Shown here: positions 22,267 through 33,497 of the stretch, one piece after another
How positions within the stretch are numbered: position 1 is the first letter of the stretch
How the letters are laid out: the number at the start of each line of letters is the position of its first letter
Source: Suillus spraguei
Lineage: Eukaryota > Basidiomycota > Agaricomycetes > Boletales > Suillaceae
Length of the DNA stretch: 42,162 bases
Direction of reading: 5' to 3'
NCBI GenBank assembly: GCA_016800925.1
Contig: JABCPU010000527.1
Span: forward strand, 1-42,162
Notes under the pieces: generated by a model
The model's database searches: none
The model's input: the letters and a program-made list of their open reading frames with translations, nothing else
What the model was told of the DNA's origin: nothing
Program-made: the position numbers and the translations under genes

Positions 22267-23766
22267 TTACTCTTCTTGATTAGCATAATAGATAGCATCG
22301 TCGCTATACTCATAATCTTTGTCAAGAACTGAACCACTCCTCATGTACTCAGCTTCTTCAGCACCAGCACGTCGTTTAGAATCTCGCCTAGCCGCTGCTC
22401 GAGTCCTTTCATCATCAAGCTGTTGTTCCCAAGAACGAAGTGCGTCATAGAACCCGTCATCTTTCCAGGTTAAGGTGAAGGGGGGAGTTCCGACTCGTTG
22501 AGGACAATAAATGGACAAATGAGTGGGTGACCAATATTGACAAACCCCACATTGGTACTCTGCGCAATTCTCCTGGCGATGCCCAAGTAGTCCGCAGATG
22601 CGGCATTTCATGTTTTCATCAGGGTTGGAGTTCACCTTCCGCAGTGGAGTTGGAGCAACGATACGGCAGTGGGGACTTGTAGATTGCATGCATTTCTTTC
22701 CTCGTTTGCAAGTAATACATCTAAGGGCACGCTCATTGCTAGAGCGAATGTCATTGATTTGGTAATCATCAATGGTATAAATAGAGGGCACTGGTGCCAC
22801 GATGGCTGCAGCTAGCAGTTTGTCTGGGTCTGAGGAAGTTGTGGGTCCTAGAGCTTCTACAAGGACAGGGATGGTAGAATTGAGAATGCGAGGGACGACC
22901 ATAGGAGGATGGATATGAAGGTCTTTTAAAAGTTGACCGAGTGTGTTAACTTCAACGGGCTCATTATGTAGTTCTTCAGTCACACGATTCCCGAGCGCGA
23001 TAATCTCAGCAAGCTTGTTATGCAGTGCGTTAGTTACAACCACTTTTTTGTGTGTGGCACGGCATTCAGTAAATAGATGAGGAGGTTCTGTGTCCTCCTC
23101 GAGTGTGGCGGTAGTGTTGATTGGCGATGGTGTGGGTTGTGTTTTGTAATGGTGAATTGCGTCAATTAGGTGAGCTACCAATCCTCTTGCTTCTCTAGAA
23201 TCGACTGTTGCTCCTTCAAGTTCTCCGATGATGGTGTCAGCTGTGTTATTTGCTTCCTGAACAGCAGCGAGTAAGCCAGTAAGGGCAGCGATATTAGAAT
23301 GAGTGCCCGAATCACAGGTGGAAGGAGCAGGAATTGGGAGTGGATCTCTTTGCAGAGAGGGAGGTCTCGCCACACCTGCTCAATGCTCGGCCATGATGTG
23401 AATAGCCATCTCAACATCAGCCTTAAAAGAATTGGGAAGGAGAAGCAGCCCGTAAGAGCGAATGCGTTTCTGGCAGTGTAAGATTTGTTGACGAATAGCA
23501 TTGTCTTGAACGTCGTGGCATATGGTTTCGATGAGGGCGGCTGTGCAGATGATATTGGTGAGGAGGATAGTGACAAACGCATCCTTGCTGGTAAGGATCT
23601 TTTCAATCTCAGTTGCATGTCCAGGGCAGAGGAGGGTGGCTTCAATGAAGGAATTTCCATCGATGTTTCTGATGAGGTCGGCATAGTAGTCAGTGGTGGT
23701 ATAAGTTTCTTCAGCGACAGGGTGAACGTAGGCAGTGGGGAATGAAGTGTTTGTGGAAGAGGTCAT
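22267..23766 (-). pseudogene. ORF3 of element A: double zinc-knuckle protein 3' of pol
   Basis: An extra gene that begins 30 nt after the pol stop (ATG at 23764-23766, MTSSTNTSFPTAY) and would encode about 499 residues. An in-frame TGA at 23380-23382 interrupts it where element B has an Arg codon, so this copy is broken. Layout: a helical N-terminal region (about 1-140), a Pro/Ser-rich middle, then near residues 370-410 two zinc knuckles, CRICGLLGHRQENC (CX2CX4HX4C) and CGVCQYWSPTHLSIYC (CX2CX6HX4C), and an acidic tail (DKDYEYSDDAIYYA). The same protein occurs in element B. It may be a nucleic-acid-binding, Gag-like accessory; the function is inferred only from the knuckles. Confidence 0.85.
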
Positions 23767-23795
23767 ATTGAATGGTTTATGGGGCTGATTCAAAT

Positions 23796-26700
23796 TCAAA
23801 GGGCATGTTGTTTATTATAAGCGGTCAAGATCCTTGTGGAGTTCTCTAAATTCTTTTTGGGGATCCATTCGTTATCTCCTGATGAGTATCCTTTCCAAGA
23901 GACAAGATAGCGTCGGCGATTGCCGGTTCCTTTGTGAGAAAGAATTGCTTCTACTTTGTATTCTTCTTCTTCTTCTATGATACCAGGTGGCAGTTCGAGG
24001 AAGTTCGGGCTGTGTACGTCAGTTCTGCTATAGGACGATAACATAGAAGCGTGGAAAGTGGGGTGAATTTTCCATTGCGGAGGGAGTTTGAGTGTGAACG
24101 TGATAGGCGATAAGACATTAGTGATCAGGACAGGTCCGTATCACTTTGGTGCAAGTTTTCGCAATGGGAGTTTGAGTCTAAGATTAGCAGCAGATAGCCA
24201 AACCTTATCTCTGATCTTCCATGGTTGGTACTTATCTCCTCAGAATCGTTCTGCCATTGTTTGCATAGCAATATTGTGGCATGTGATGGCTTCTTCTCGG
24301 ATCTTCTGCAGAGATCGGACTTGATCTTCCGCTGCTGGTATGGTAGAATCAGGGATTAAATGGGGAATGGCGCAGGGTTCATATCCCATCATGAGAAAGA
24401 ATGTCAGGCATCGTGTTTTCGATGATTGTGAACGAATTCAGCGATAGGGAGATGTTCTATCCAATCTCCAGGGTTGTTGCGGCAGTAGATTCGCAAATAT
24501 GTTTCCAATTCTTGATTAAGCCACTCGGTTTGACCATCAGTCTGGGGGTGATAAGCCGTAGATAGAGCGATGGTATAGTCGAGGAGTCGGGCAAGTTCCT
24601 TTGAGAAATGAGATAGGAATTGTGGGCCACAATCGGAGATGACTTTGTCATGGAGTCCAAATCGGCAATATACATGTTTCAAAAATAATTTGACAATGCC
24701 TTCGGAAGTGATGGTTTTAAGGCAAGGGATAATAATTACCCTCTTCATAAGGCCATGGTCCACCATGACCATGATACTATCAAAGCCCCCTGATATGGGG
24801 AGGTTGGTGATCAGGTTGACGGAGATCTGCGAAAAGGGGCGGGAAGCGGAGGAAGGGATTGGTAAAAGGGGAGGGTGGACCGGATGCGTGTCCAACTTCA
24901 TTTGCTGACAAAGGGCGCAACCCTCAACATATTTACAGATGTAAGCACCCATAGAGGGCCACCAAGCTTCCTGTTTAATGAGTTCTTCAGTTTTGAAACG
25001 ACCAGGATGACCAGCAGTGATGTGATCATGATAACGATTAAGGATGGCAGCGCGATGGGCGGGAGGAATGTAAGCGCGGTTTTTGAAATAGAGTACGTCA
25101 TGATCAATCTTCCAATCGGACAATGCCGACTTCATTGGAGGAAGACAAATGCCGTCTAACGCATCTGATGCTGTTTTGAATACAGGGTCATCCAAGGGAT
25201 CAGAAGTAGCCAATACATCAAGTAGATCATTGTCAATAAGCCGGACGAACAGGGAATCAGGAAGAAGCACGTGTCACAACCCACAAAACGAATTAACGCT
25301 AGGGCAGAGACTAGGACTCAAACTAAGGTTATCACAGAGGAAGAGAAGAGCAAGGACGTCTTGGATTGCTACAAGTGTAGATACAAGAGGTTTGAACTAA
25401 AGAACTACTACAGCGAAACTAGCTAACTATATACACATATTGAAACTGAGATATAAACTGAGTTTGAAACTACTAGCCAATCATAAAATAGAAATGAGAA
25501 TTGTACGATGTGATGATTGTGACATTGTTATGACATCATATTCTAGAAGGTTCTAAGATCACATGACACTATCTTATCTTATCTTATCTGATAGCATCAT
25601 AAAAGATCTCTTCATCTTCATCAGGAAGTTCGGTTATAGAAGCAGTTATAGGGATTTCAATGGAGTTTGTGTTTGTCTTAGCGCTGGGTTTAGACACTTT
25701 AGGGAAATTGAGGAAAGAGTAATGATTTGTATTTGGAATTCGTGACACACGGCATCTTCATTATCACAAGAACCATCGTCATGATCCGGGCGTCGTGAGA
25801 GAGCATCTGGAGCAGCTAGTTTAGTACCTGCAACATGATGCAATTCAATGTCAAAGAGTGACAGCGTCAATTGCCAGCGAGCTTGTCATCATGTTAACTT
25901 TTGTGCGGTATGGAAGTATAGAAGATTTTTGTGATCAGTGAAGATGAGGATAGTATGGGTGCTTCCTTCAAGATAGTAATGCCATTCATTTAATGCATGG
26001 ATGACTGCAAGTAACTCTCGATCAAAATTTTGATAGTTATGCTCCGCTGGGTTCAATGACTGAGACAAATAGGCGCATGGGTGGTAGATGCCGTTTTCGT
26101 CGGTTTGCAATAGGATACCTCCCATTGCGACAAGAGAAGCATTGGTTGCGACCGCAAATTGCCGGGATGGATCTGGATTACAAAGTACTGGCTGTTTGAT
26201 GAAGTGTTCCTGAGTCGTCCAAAGAAAGGGAGTATCCTTTTTTGTGAGATCAATAAGGGGTCGTGCAATATCGGAGTAGTGGGAAATGAATGTGCGGTAG
26301 AAGTTGCAGAAGCCGAGGAATGACCGGACATCTTTTACTGATTTCGGAGTTGGCCATTCGGCGGTATCCATAGCCACTTGTCCAGGACGGATTATCATTC
26401 CGAGGTACTCCACTTCTTCTGCATCAAAGGTACATTTTTCTGGTTTCAGGAATAAGTGTTCGTTTCGTATCTTCATCAAAACTCGTCTGGTCCGTTCACG
26501 GTGTTCTGTCATTGTTGTGGAGAAAATCAGGATATTGTCCATGTAAATCATCATCCATCCTTCATTGATTTCTTGCTGGAAGGTGCGATTCATATACACT
26601 TGGAAGGTTGCCGGGGAATTGCAAAGGCCGAAGAACATGATGTTTGGTTCAAAGAGGCCAAATTCCGTAGTAAATGCTGCTTTCCAGTGATCATTGGGAT

Positions 26701-28360
26701 GGATGCGAATATTATTATAACCAGACCAGATATCCATTTTCATAAAGAATTGTGCGTTGTGAAGGCATGCAATGAGGGAGATAGGGAGTGGGAGCAGATA
26801 AGTGTTCTTGACCGTCCAATCATTGATGTAGCAATAATCTTGACAGGGACACAATTCTCCACTCTTCTTTCCCACAAAGAAGAAGCCACTAGTTTGGGGT
26901 GACTTCGATTCTGAGATGAAACCTTTCGCAACATTTTCATCGATAAACATTTTAACGGCAGTGCATTCTTTTTCCGATAACGGGTAAACCTTAGATGTGC
27001 GAGGGATAAAACTGGGTTTAGTATCAATCTGATGATCAATACCAGGGCGTTCGGGGGGTAGTTTGTTCAGTCCGTCTTTAGCAAAGACGTCCACAAAGTC
27101 ATGCAAATATTCCGGGACTAATTCTTTAAAGGATTTCTTTTTCTTTTCCTTTTCATCCGTGGCAAATTCCTGAGCTTTATTACTGTATTTCAGAGGAGGG
27201 AGTGAGATCATGGAGTAGTTAGGGAGTTGTTCAAGTTGAGAGGTTCCATCACGTGTGAGAGGTGTATCCATGGATACTTCGTCAATGATTCTCATGGTAA
27301 TTCCGTCGATGTCATACTCCACAAGGAATTCTCCGTCTCCGAGCTCATAAGAAGAAATTTTGTGTACTTCTGGTGCATGCCAAACATCCTGCATTGTATT
27401 GAATTGTTCATCGTCCTCAGTAGGTATTGCAGTTGTAATGGGTTCGTCCTGATCAGGAATTTCTTCGATAGGAGGGGTAGTCAGCTTGGGTGGTACGAAG
27501 TATTTAGTCAACTTTGGGATATTATGAGCTCTTCCTCCGAGATCATCATCAGGTTTCCGTTTTCCTTGTCGTTGTTCTTCAACTGGTCATTGTTCAACGG
27601 GTTGCAATGGGGGTGGTCGAAATTCTGGTTCAGATTCGTTCTTTCATTTTTCTACACGAGGAATGGGCGATAGGGGACGCTGAGGTAGTTTTACTTGTGG
27701 AGGGGGGTCGTCGATTATGAACTCGTCAGGAATGTTAATGGAAGGACTGACGACAGGTTTCGGAAGTCGTGATTTTTGCCATCTCTTGGGGTGGCAATGA
27801 AAAGCCAGGGGTAGCCTGTTCTTCTTCTGATCTGTATCTAGGTCAAGTTCAATTTCGTCAGACTTTGTTGTTCAGGGAAGGACAAGTGTTTCAGCAGCCC
27901 AATCTATACTTGGGTTCATGGCGCATAACCACGGGATTCCCAGGAGGATTTGATCTCTTCGTCCAAGTTTAGTGATATTGAACTTTCCATACATGGTTCG
28001 TTCATCAATTTTTACCACTAGGAGACAGTAATGTGTGATCAGCCCTCCTTTGATAAGGGTTCCATCCACCGTAGTAACTCGAAATGGTGTTTTAAGTTTT
28101 CATTGTGTGATTTGATGGAGTTTCACAAACTCTTCGGAAATGAACGTTCCTGCTGTGCCAGAATTGATAACAGCGGTGGTGTCGACGGATTTTAAGCGAG
28201 TACGCGAGTGAAGGGTGATAGGGATATGAAGTTCTTTTCTTTCACCTACAGCATGTACAAGTCTTAGTAATACATTGGGAGAAACATACGTTGAATCCTT
28301 GTTTCTCCAATTTAAAAATCCTCTATGATCCGCCTCACGGTTTCTTCTTCTTCTTCCTGT
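23796..28360 (-). pseudogene. pol: pol of element A: protease, RT, RNase H, integrase, chromodomain
   Basis: It lies in the +1 frame relative to gag and overlaps gag's end. Protease at about 28200-27870 has INSGTAGTF where DSG is expected (codon 28163-28165). RT at 27511-26400 has YMDN in place of YMDD (26534-26536). RNase H follows, to about 25750. Integrase at 25270-24404 keeps an HHCC finger (HDHITAGHPG, then CALCQQ), the second Asp (SDCGPQF) and Glu 36 residues later, but its first Asp is Asn (ISVNLITNLP, 24815-24817). The chromodomain is near 23980-23820 (RYLVSWKGYSSGDNEWIP). There are several in-frame stops, for example in the protease after HQITQ, and a nested LTR separates RNase H from integrase. 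It is clearly non-functional. Confidence 0.93.
25272..25747. repeat. Solo LTR nested in element A pol
   Basis: It runs TGTCACAACCCACAAAACG to GGAATTCGTGACA, 476 bp, with TGTCAC/GTGACA inverted ends. CACG is on both sides (25268-25271, 25748-25751), a 4-bp duplication. Element B has continuous coding sequence at this point (NNEDQTLLPDALFV), which proves insertion. Orientation is unclear. Confidence 0.8.
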
Positions 28361-29105
28361 CAGGACAATTATGAATATGGTGTCCAGTCTTCTTGCATCC
28401 GAAGCATTGTCCCTTTTTCATACACTTGGATCTTTCCATATCGGAGATTCGATCTACTACCATTGCATTTGAATCCCGGTTTGGCATGTAACACGCATTT
28501 CCATAGTTCTTCTTCTTCTGTGGAGCATGATGTGCTCGTAACACCAGAAGGCGTTGGTGGGAGTTATCAATGGAAACACATTGCAGTACAACATTGTGGA
28601 ATACTTCTGAGACATCGCCGGGCACAAAGAGTTTGGTTAGGATACCTAGGTTGAGGCCGTCTTGGAAGAACTGAATCTTTGTTGCATCGTCGGTGATATG
28701 GGCCTTAGCCGCAAGTGCCTCAAAGTCAGCGATATAAGTGTGGAGATCGCCAGTTCCTTGTTTGAGGTCTCTAAGCTTTGTTAATGTGGTTCCTTTAGTA
28801 TCCACTGGTTCAAAAGCTTCATTGAAACTTTTCATGAAATCTTTCAATGTCCTGTAGCTGACTTTTTGTCCTGAAGTGTCGGTTGATTGAGCTTGAGCGA
28901 GGAATTGTTCTTTCCAAGATTTGGCATTCTTCTTGGTCATGAAGGATGTAATGAAAATGATTTTCTGTTTATCGGTGGTGTAAAGCTTTTCATTGATGTC
29001 GAAGTACAGATTGCATGATTGGATGAATTCCAGAGAGTTGTCGTGATCTCCGTCAAAACCGGTTGGGAGACCAATTTTATATTCAAATTCTTTAGTGGTA
29101 GCCAT
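28335..29105 (-). CDS. gag: Gag of element A (256 aa)
   Basis: An open frame from ATG at 29105 (MATTKEFEYKIGLP) to TGA at 28335-28337. The N-terminal half has the Gag capsid pattern (FIQSCNLYFDI, then SFMTKKNAKSWKEQF and LRDLKQGTGDLHTYIADFEA). The C-terminus has one knuckle, CFGCKKTGHHIHNC (CX2CX4HX4C), followed by a Lys run. It packages element RNA in the cytoplasmic particle. Unlike pol it has no stop, although missense CpG decay is likely. The Lys codons at the end (AAG repeats before AAA CCG TGA) overlap the +1 pol frame, so Pol was probably made by frameshifting. Confidence 0.85.
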   Translation of the reverse strand: MATTKEFEYKIGLPTGFDGDHDNSLEFIQSCNLYFDINEKLYTTDKQKIIFITSFMTKKNAKSWKEQFLAQAQSTDTSGQKVSYRTLKDFMKSFNEAFEPVDTKGTTLTKLRDLKQGTGDLHTYIADFEALAAKAHITDDATKIQFFQDGLNLGILTKLFVPGDVSEVFHNVVLQCVSIDNSHQRLLVLRAHHAPQKKKNYGNACYMPNRDSNAMVVDRISDMERSKCMKKGQCFGCKKTGHHIHNCPDRKKKKKP

Positions 29106-29240
29106 GATGATGAATCGTCTGGTGAGTTATACTTTCTCGGTGCCTACACGCGTGGTCTTGCTGTCCATTAGGGCTTTATCAGGTTTCGAGGAGGTGGGGT
29201 CAAAGACTGAGTAGTCTGTGATCGAAGGACTTTAATCTTT

Positions 29241-29712
29241 TGTTATGAACTGGGGTGGCCTCACCAGCGACAGTGATAAGGCACAGATGGTCTGCTGGGA
29301 AGTTCAACTACATTCAAAAGAGAATGAGGACTACTAGAAGAAAGTGTTCCGAGTAGGATCAAGGGTTCGGTCGAAGAGTCGCAACTCTAAGATGATCAGC
29401 GGAATAGAGACTAAGACTAAGGAGTGCTTAGAATTAAAGACGATTCAGACGACTTAGGTTGGAAACCTAAGCGAAGGATATTCCAGGTAAAACCCAGTAA
29501 GATTAAAGTAAAGTATACAAGCATAATACAACATGCTTAAATAAGCCAATATGTGCGCACGGACCAAGAGAAATGTGAGAACGTAAGTGCGTATCCAAAG
29601 AAGGAAGGCAACTATAGTACAGATGTGTTGAGCATATGAGTCAAAGTCATGTTACATAATATACAAGGTAAAGATGAGACGAAAATGAATAGGGGCACGT
29701 ACGATTGTAACA
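29241..29712 (-). repeat. Element A LTR (5' LTR, presumed promoter)
   Basis: It reads TGTTATGAACTGGGGTGG to CGATTGTAACA on the plus strand. Differences from 21763-22234 are largely at CpG or former CpG sites. As the 5' LTR it should carry the element's minus-strand promoter. Confidence 0.95.
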
Positions 29713-30090
29713 CTTTACTGCTGAAAGTACCGCGGCTTCCTTTACTGTTTCCTTGCACTGCTCCAACCTTACCGCTACCACTGATATCATTGCTCGACAT
29801 CACTCACTCGATGCGACTGTTACTGACTATATCTTGACCATGCTAGCACCGCTACGCATGACACTAGTTCCAGGGTATCATCACTGACCACAGCAACTTA
29901 CCGCTGACCTCAATGCTTGTTTCGTGCATAAGTTAGACTCGAACTTGACCATACTAATAGGCATCCCCCTTTAGGGTCGAACACTCTTGTTCTCACAAGT
30001 GAAGCAGACTAGACGGAGCACAAGACTCACATACTAGTTTAGGCGTGGTTTATCTACAGCCCAGGCTAGATTGTATCTTTACAGCGCATA
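29713..30090 (+). repeat. LTR D fragment, right of element A
   Basis: It starts with the right CTTTA duplication and continues LTR D (gctgaaagtaccgcggctt) through ggcatccccctttagggtcg to ttgtatctttacagcgca. With 21709-21762 it forms one LTR D split by element A. Its 3' end abuts the KDZ2 relic. Confidence 0.75.
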
Positions 30091-31466
30091 CTACTCACAG
30101 TCCTGTAGGCCATATTCCGTGTTGGTCAAAACACTGTGCGTTTTCCATATCCATGACACGGTTTGCTGGCCGATAGTTGACCCGTCATCTTGTCGCAGCG
30201 GGACGGCATCCTTTGTGTGATCGAGCTGCTTGAAAGTGAGTTTCCAGTCATCGTCCTTCTGCAACCTTGGCACTAGCTTGACAAGCGCATTCCATGCTGC
30301 ATTGTACTTGGCAGCAAGGGCGTCGATTCAGTTGTCCACATTGTTGAGAATTCCAGATGCACATTGTCCTCAAACAAATGCATCCTTGTGCTTGTACAGA
30401 TGATACTTCATATTGAGGACATGGCAGATGTCGTATAGAGCGTCATTAGCCTGTGCCTCGCATAAATCCCACTCATAATTTAACAGGCACTCCTCACAGG
30501 GTAGACCACTGGGTATCGCAGATGGGAGAAGCAGATTGATTGAGTGGGCCTTTGGTTTGGTAGTGATGTAGTCGATGAACACAGTCGTGATACACATGGT
30601 ATGTAGAGTAGTTGCACATGCGACCAGGTATCAATACGTCATGGAGAAAATTGATGCATTGCAAAAGTGTTGACTGTTGAGAATCTGTAGCGTGTTGTCC
30701 AATTTTTTTGCTCTCAAACTCAAGACGCCGCCTGAGGGAAGTTTAGAAAGGTCAGACAAATAAGATAAATCAACATACTGTTGATCCTCAAGTTCAAGCC
30801 CTGATGAAATGAGCATGGAAGGCGATATGTCATCATGGAGAGACATGCTCATGCCACATTCCAGTTCGTCGGCTTCTGCCTTGGACAATGACAATTGTAC
30901 TGATGCTTGGCTGATGGCTTATGATACTTGATTAGATAGTTCCAATCACATACACACAAATAAACTTACTGGTGACCTTAAGTTTGAATGGATTTGGTTT
31001 AGAATGATCGGACTCCCAGGCCTCAATGTCCTGCTTCCAACAAGCCAGCTGACTGGGATTGAGCACAGCCTCGAAGTCGTTTAAGTTGTGTGTGTGTTCA
31101 AGATGCTGCAGAAAGGCAGCCTTGAGCTTATGTGCAAGGGTTTTACCTAAATCAAATGAGTCGCGAGAATGATTGTTCCAGCTGACATGACATACCCATC
31201 AAGCATACTTTTTCCAGTTCCAGTCATTGAAATGGTCGTCAAGAGTGTCGCACCTTGAGCCAGGACCCATCTCGCAAGTACGAGTTGCAACAGGATTGAT
31301 GTCGGCCCATCCGCATTCCGGTGCTTCACTGTCTGTTCTCCCGACCCCCTTGATGAAGTTGAACGAGTACGTCGTCTGACAGCTCAAGACATGCGCAGGA
31401 AGATGGAACTTGGGGACCAGAGAAGTGATGGCTTTTGCATTGTGATCCAGGTGGTACTGCTGAGGG
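30091..31466 (-). pseudogene. KDZ transposase relic 2, C-terminal half
   Basis: From the right: the core KFHLPAHVLSCQTTYSFNF, GVGRTDSEAPECGWADIN and EMGPGSRCDTLDDHFNDWNW. Next the helical block (KLKAAFLQHLEHTHNLNDFE, WESDHSKPNPF), an intron with a GTAAGT donor near 30970, LSKAEADELECGMSMSL, a GLELEDQQ block, LLLPSAIPSGLP and the tail ECLLNYEWDLCEAQANDALY. The usual GRTDGE and ER/R residues read GRTDSE, EC and RC, consistent with CpG transitions. The N-terminal part is missing: element B's LTR starts at 31467 inside the gene. The C-terminus is cut by LTR D. KDZ proteins are RNase H-fold DNA transposases known from fungi. Confidence 0.85.
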
Positions 31467-31942
31467 TGTTACGAACTGGGATGGCGTCACCAGCGACAGT
31501 GAGAAGACACAGACGGTCTGCTGGGAGGTTCTTACAATGTTCAAAAGAGAACAAGGTGAAAGTACAAGGAACGCGTTCCGAGTACGATCAAGGGTTCAGC
31601 CTCAAAGACAAGTCTAAGAGGTATCCGCGAGAATAGAGACTAAGGCTAAGGAGTGCTTAGACTTAGAGACGATTCAAGACGACTTAGGTTAGAGACCTAA
31701 GCGAAGGAGATTCCAGGTAAAACCCAGTAAGATTAAAGTAGTGAATCTACTACAAGTACACTGTGCTTAAATAGGCCAATATGTGCGCACAGACCAAGAA
31801 GGGTGTGAGAATATACGTGCGTATCCAAAAAAGGAAGGCAACTATAGTACAGATGCGTTGAGCATATGAGTCAGAGTCATGTTATGTAATATACACAGTA
31901 AATGAGGTAAGAAAATGAATAGGGGCACGTACGATTGTAACA
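31467..31942 (-). repeat. Element B LTR (3' LTR for the minus-strand genes)
   Basis: It reads TGTTACGAACTGGGATGG to CGATTGTAACA, 476 bp, the same family as the element A LTRs. No partner LTR is present in the window. Confidence 0.9.
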
Positions 31943-31974
31943 TTACCCCCTTTTTACACGTAAAGTCACCGACT

Positions 31975-33440
31975 TTACTCACTTTGATTCGCATAGTAAA
32001 TGGGGTCATCGCTAAACTCGTAGTCTTCATCAGCAAACGACCCACTCGTCATATACTTGGCTTCTTCAAGACCAGCGCGATGCTTAGAATCCTTCTTCTT
32101 TTCTCTTTGAATACGTTCATCATCAAGTTGTTTCTCCCAGGTGCGAAGTGCATCATAAAATCCCTCATCTTTCCAAGTTAACTCGAATGGAGGGGGCCCA
32201 ACACGGTGGGGGCAGTAGAGGGACAAATGCGTCGGCGACCAATACCTGCAAATTCTGCACTGATATTCCGCGCAATTCTTTTGACGATGCCCTAGCAAGC
32301 CACAGATTCGGCACTTCATATTTTCATCGGGGTTGGAATGAACTGCGCGCAAAGGAGATGGAGAGATAATGGGTGTGGGACTGGTGGATCTTGCGCGCTT
32401 CTTCCCTTTATTCTTCCTCATACGTTTTAAGGCAAGAGTATTGGCTCGCTTAAGCTGCGCTTGTTGGGCGGTGGATAACGTGTATGCCGATGTAGGGAGG
32501 TCTGGGGTAACTGCTCGTTCAGCAGCCGCAAGAAGTTCGTTGGAGGATGACGAGGAAGTTATGCCGAAATCTTTTACTAAGACCGGCGAGACAGGATCCA
32601 TCGGACCGAATGATGATGGGATAGTCATAGGAGGATGGATATGAAGGTCGCGAAGTCGAGGACCGAGTGTTACCAACTCAGTGGCGGAGATACCTAATAG
32701 TTTAGCGGCCTCATACTGTTCCTCTGTGCAAGGTTCATATAGCCATGCTGGATGGTCATGGGTGCCCGTAACGGGGGTGATGACACTGATTGTTCTATCG
32801 GGGATGGTGTTCTGGGGGACGCAAGATCATCTTGCGTTTGTTGTAAGTCAGCGATGGCTTCTTCTACTAGATTTCTGGCCGCTCTGGTTTCAGCGACTGA
32901 TTGCTGGATGGTGTCGACAACTGTGTTGGTGAGTTGCCCAATTTCTTGCACAGCAGTGTATAGGCCAGTAAAGGCATCAAGACTAGAATAGATGCGCGAA
33001 GAAGCGGGTGCTGGGACAGGAAGTGGCGTATCTCTTTGCGGAGAGGGAGGTCGAGCAACGCCTGCTCGACGTTCGGCAATGATGTGAATAGCTTCTTCAA
33101 CATCATTCTTAAAAGAATCGGGAAGCAACAGCATAGTGTAAGCACGAATGCGTCGTTTTTGGAGATGAATGAAACGGTGGCGGAGTGTGATGTCTGTAGT
33201 TTCTTTAGCGGTGGCTTCGATAAGGGCCGCTGTGCGGATAATGTTAACGATGAGTCGAGCGGGGAAGGCACCTCTGTCGGTGAGAATTCTGTCGATTTCG
33301 AGGGCATGTCCCTCACAGAGGATGGCGGCTTCGATATAGGATTGGTTATCGATTTCTGCGGTAAGGGTTCCGTATTGTTCTGTTTCGGAGTCATTGGTGG
33401 CAACAGTGACGGGGGCAATGTAGGCAGTGGGGAAAGACAT
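31975..33440 (-). pseudogene. ORF3 of element B: double zinc-knuckle protein 3' of pol
   Basis: ATG at 33438-33440 (MSFPTAYIAPV) lies 58 nt after the pol stop; the frame is about 488 codons. A single-base change in a C run near 32780 shifts the frame (the tail of the first part ends NSMRPLNY), so the copy is broken. It is otherwise collinear with the element A ORF3: N-terminal block EAAILCEGHALEIDRIL, a Pro-rich middle, knuckles CRICGLLGHRQKNC and CRICRYWSPTHLSLYC, and an acidic end (DEDYEFSDDPIYYA). It keeps Arg (ERRAG) where element A has its TGA. The purpose is unknown; conservation of the double knuckle suggests RNA or DNA binding. Confidence 0.85.
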
Positions 33441-33497
33441 TGCGATATTTGTTGGTAGTTGATCAAGTGCTAATGCGGTTGATTGACTGGGGAATAA

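Larger units (their letters stand above)
21763..29712 (-). mobile_element. Ty3/Gypsy chromovirus element A, complete but inactive (7,950 bp)
   Basis: Two direct LTRs (21763-22234 and 29241-29712, 472 bp each) bound an interior whose genes all lie on the minus strand. The order is gag, protease-RT-RNase H-integrase-chromodomain, then an extra ORF3. A perfect 5-bp target duplication CTTTA flanks it (21758-21762, 29713-29717), inside an LTR D. A 476-bp solo LTR is nested at 25272-25747. Protease, RT and integrase each lost a catalytic Asp and several stops are present, so the element cannot be autonomous. No TGG-type primer-binding site is obvious next to the 5' LTR. Confidence 0.95.

Noticed and set aside
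26456..27673. Plus-strand ORFs of about 148 codons opposite element A pol
   Set aside because: Antisense shadows of a conserved pol frame; equivalent ORFs opposite element B differ and have no motif of their own.
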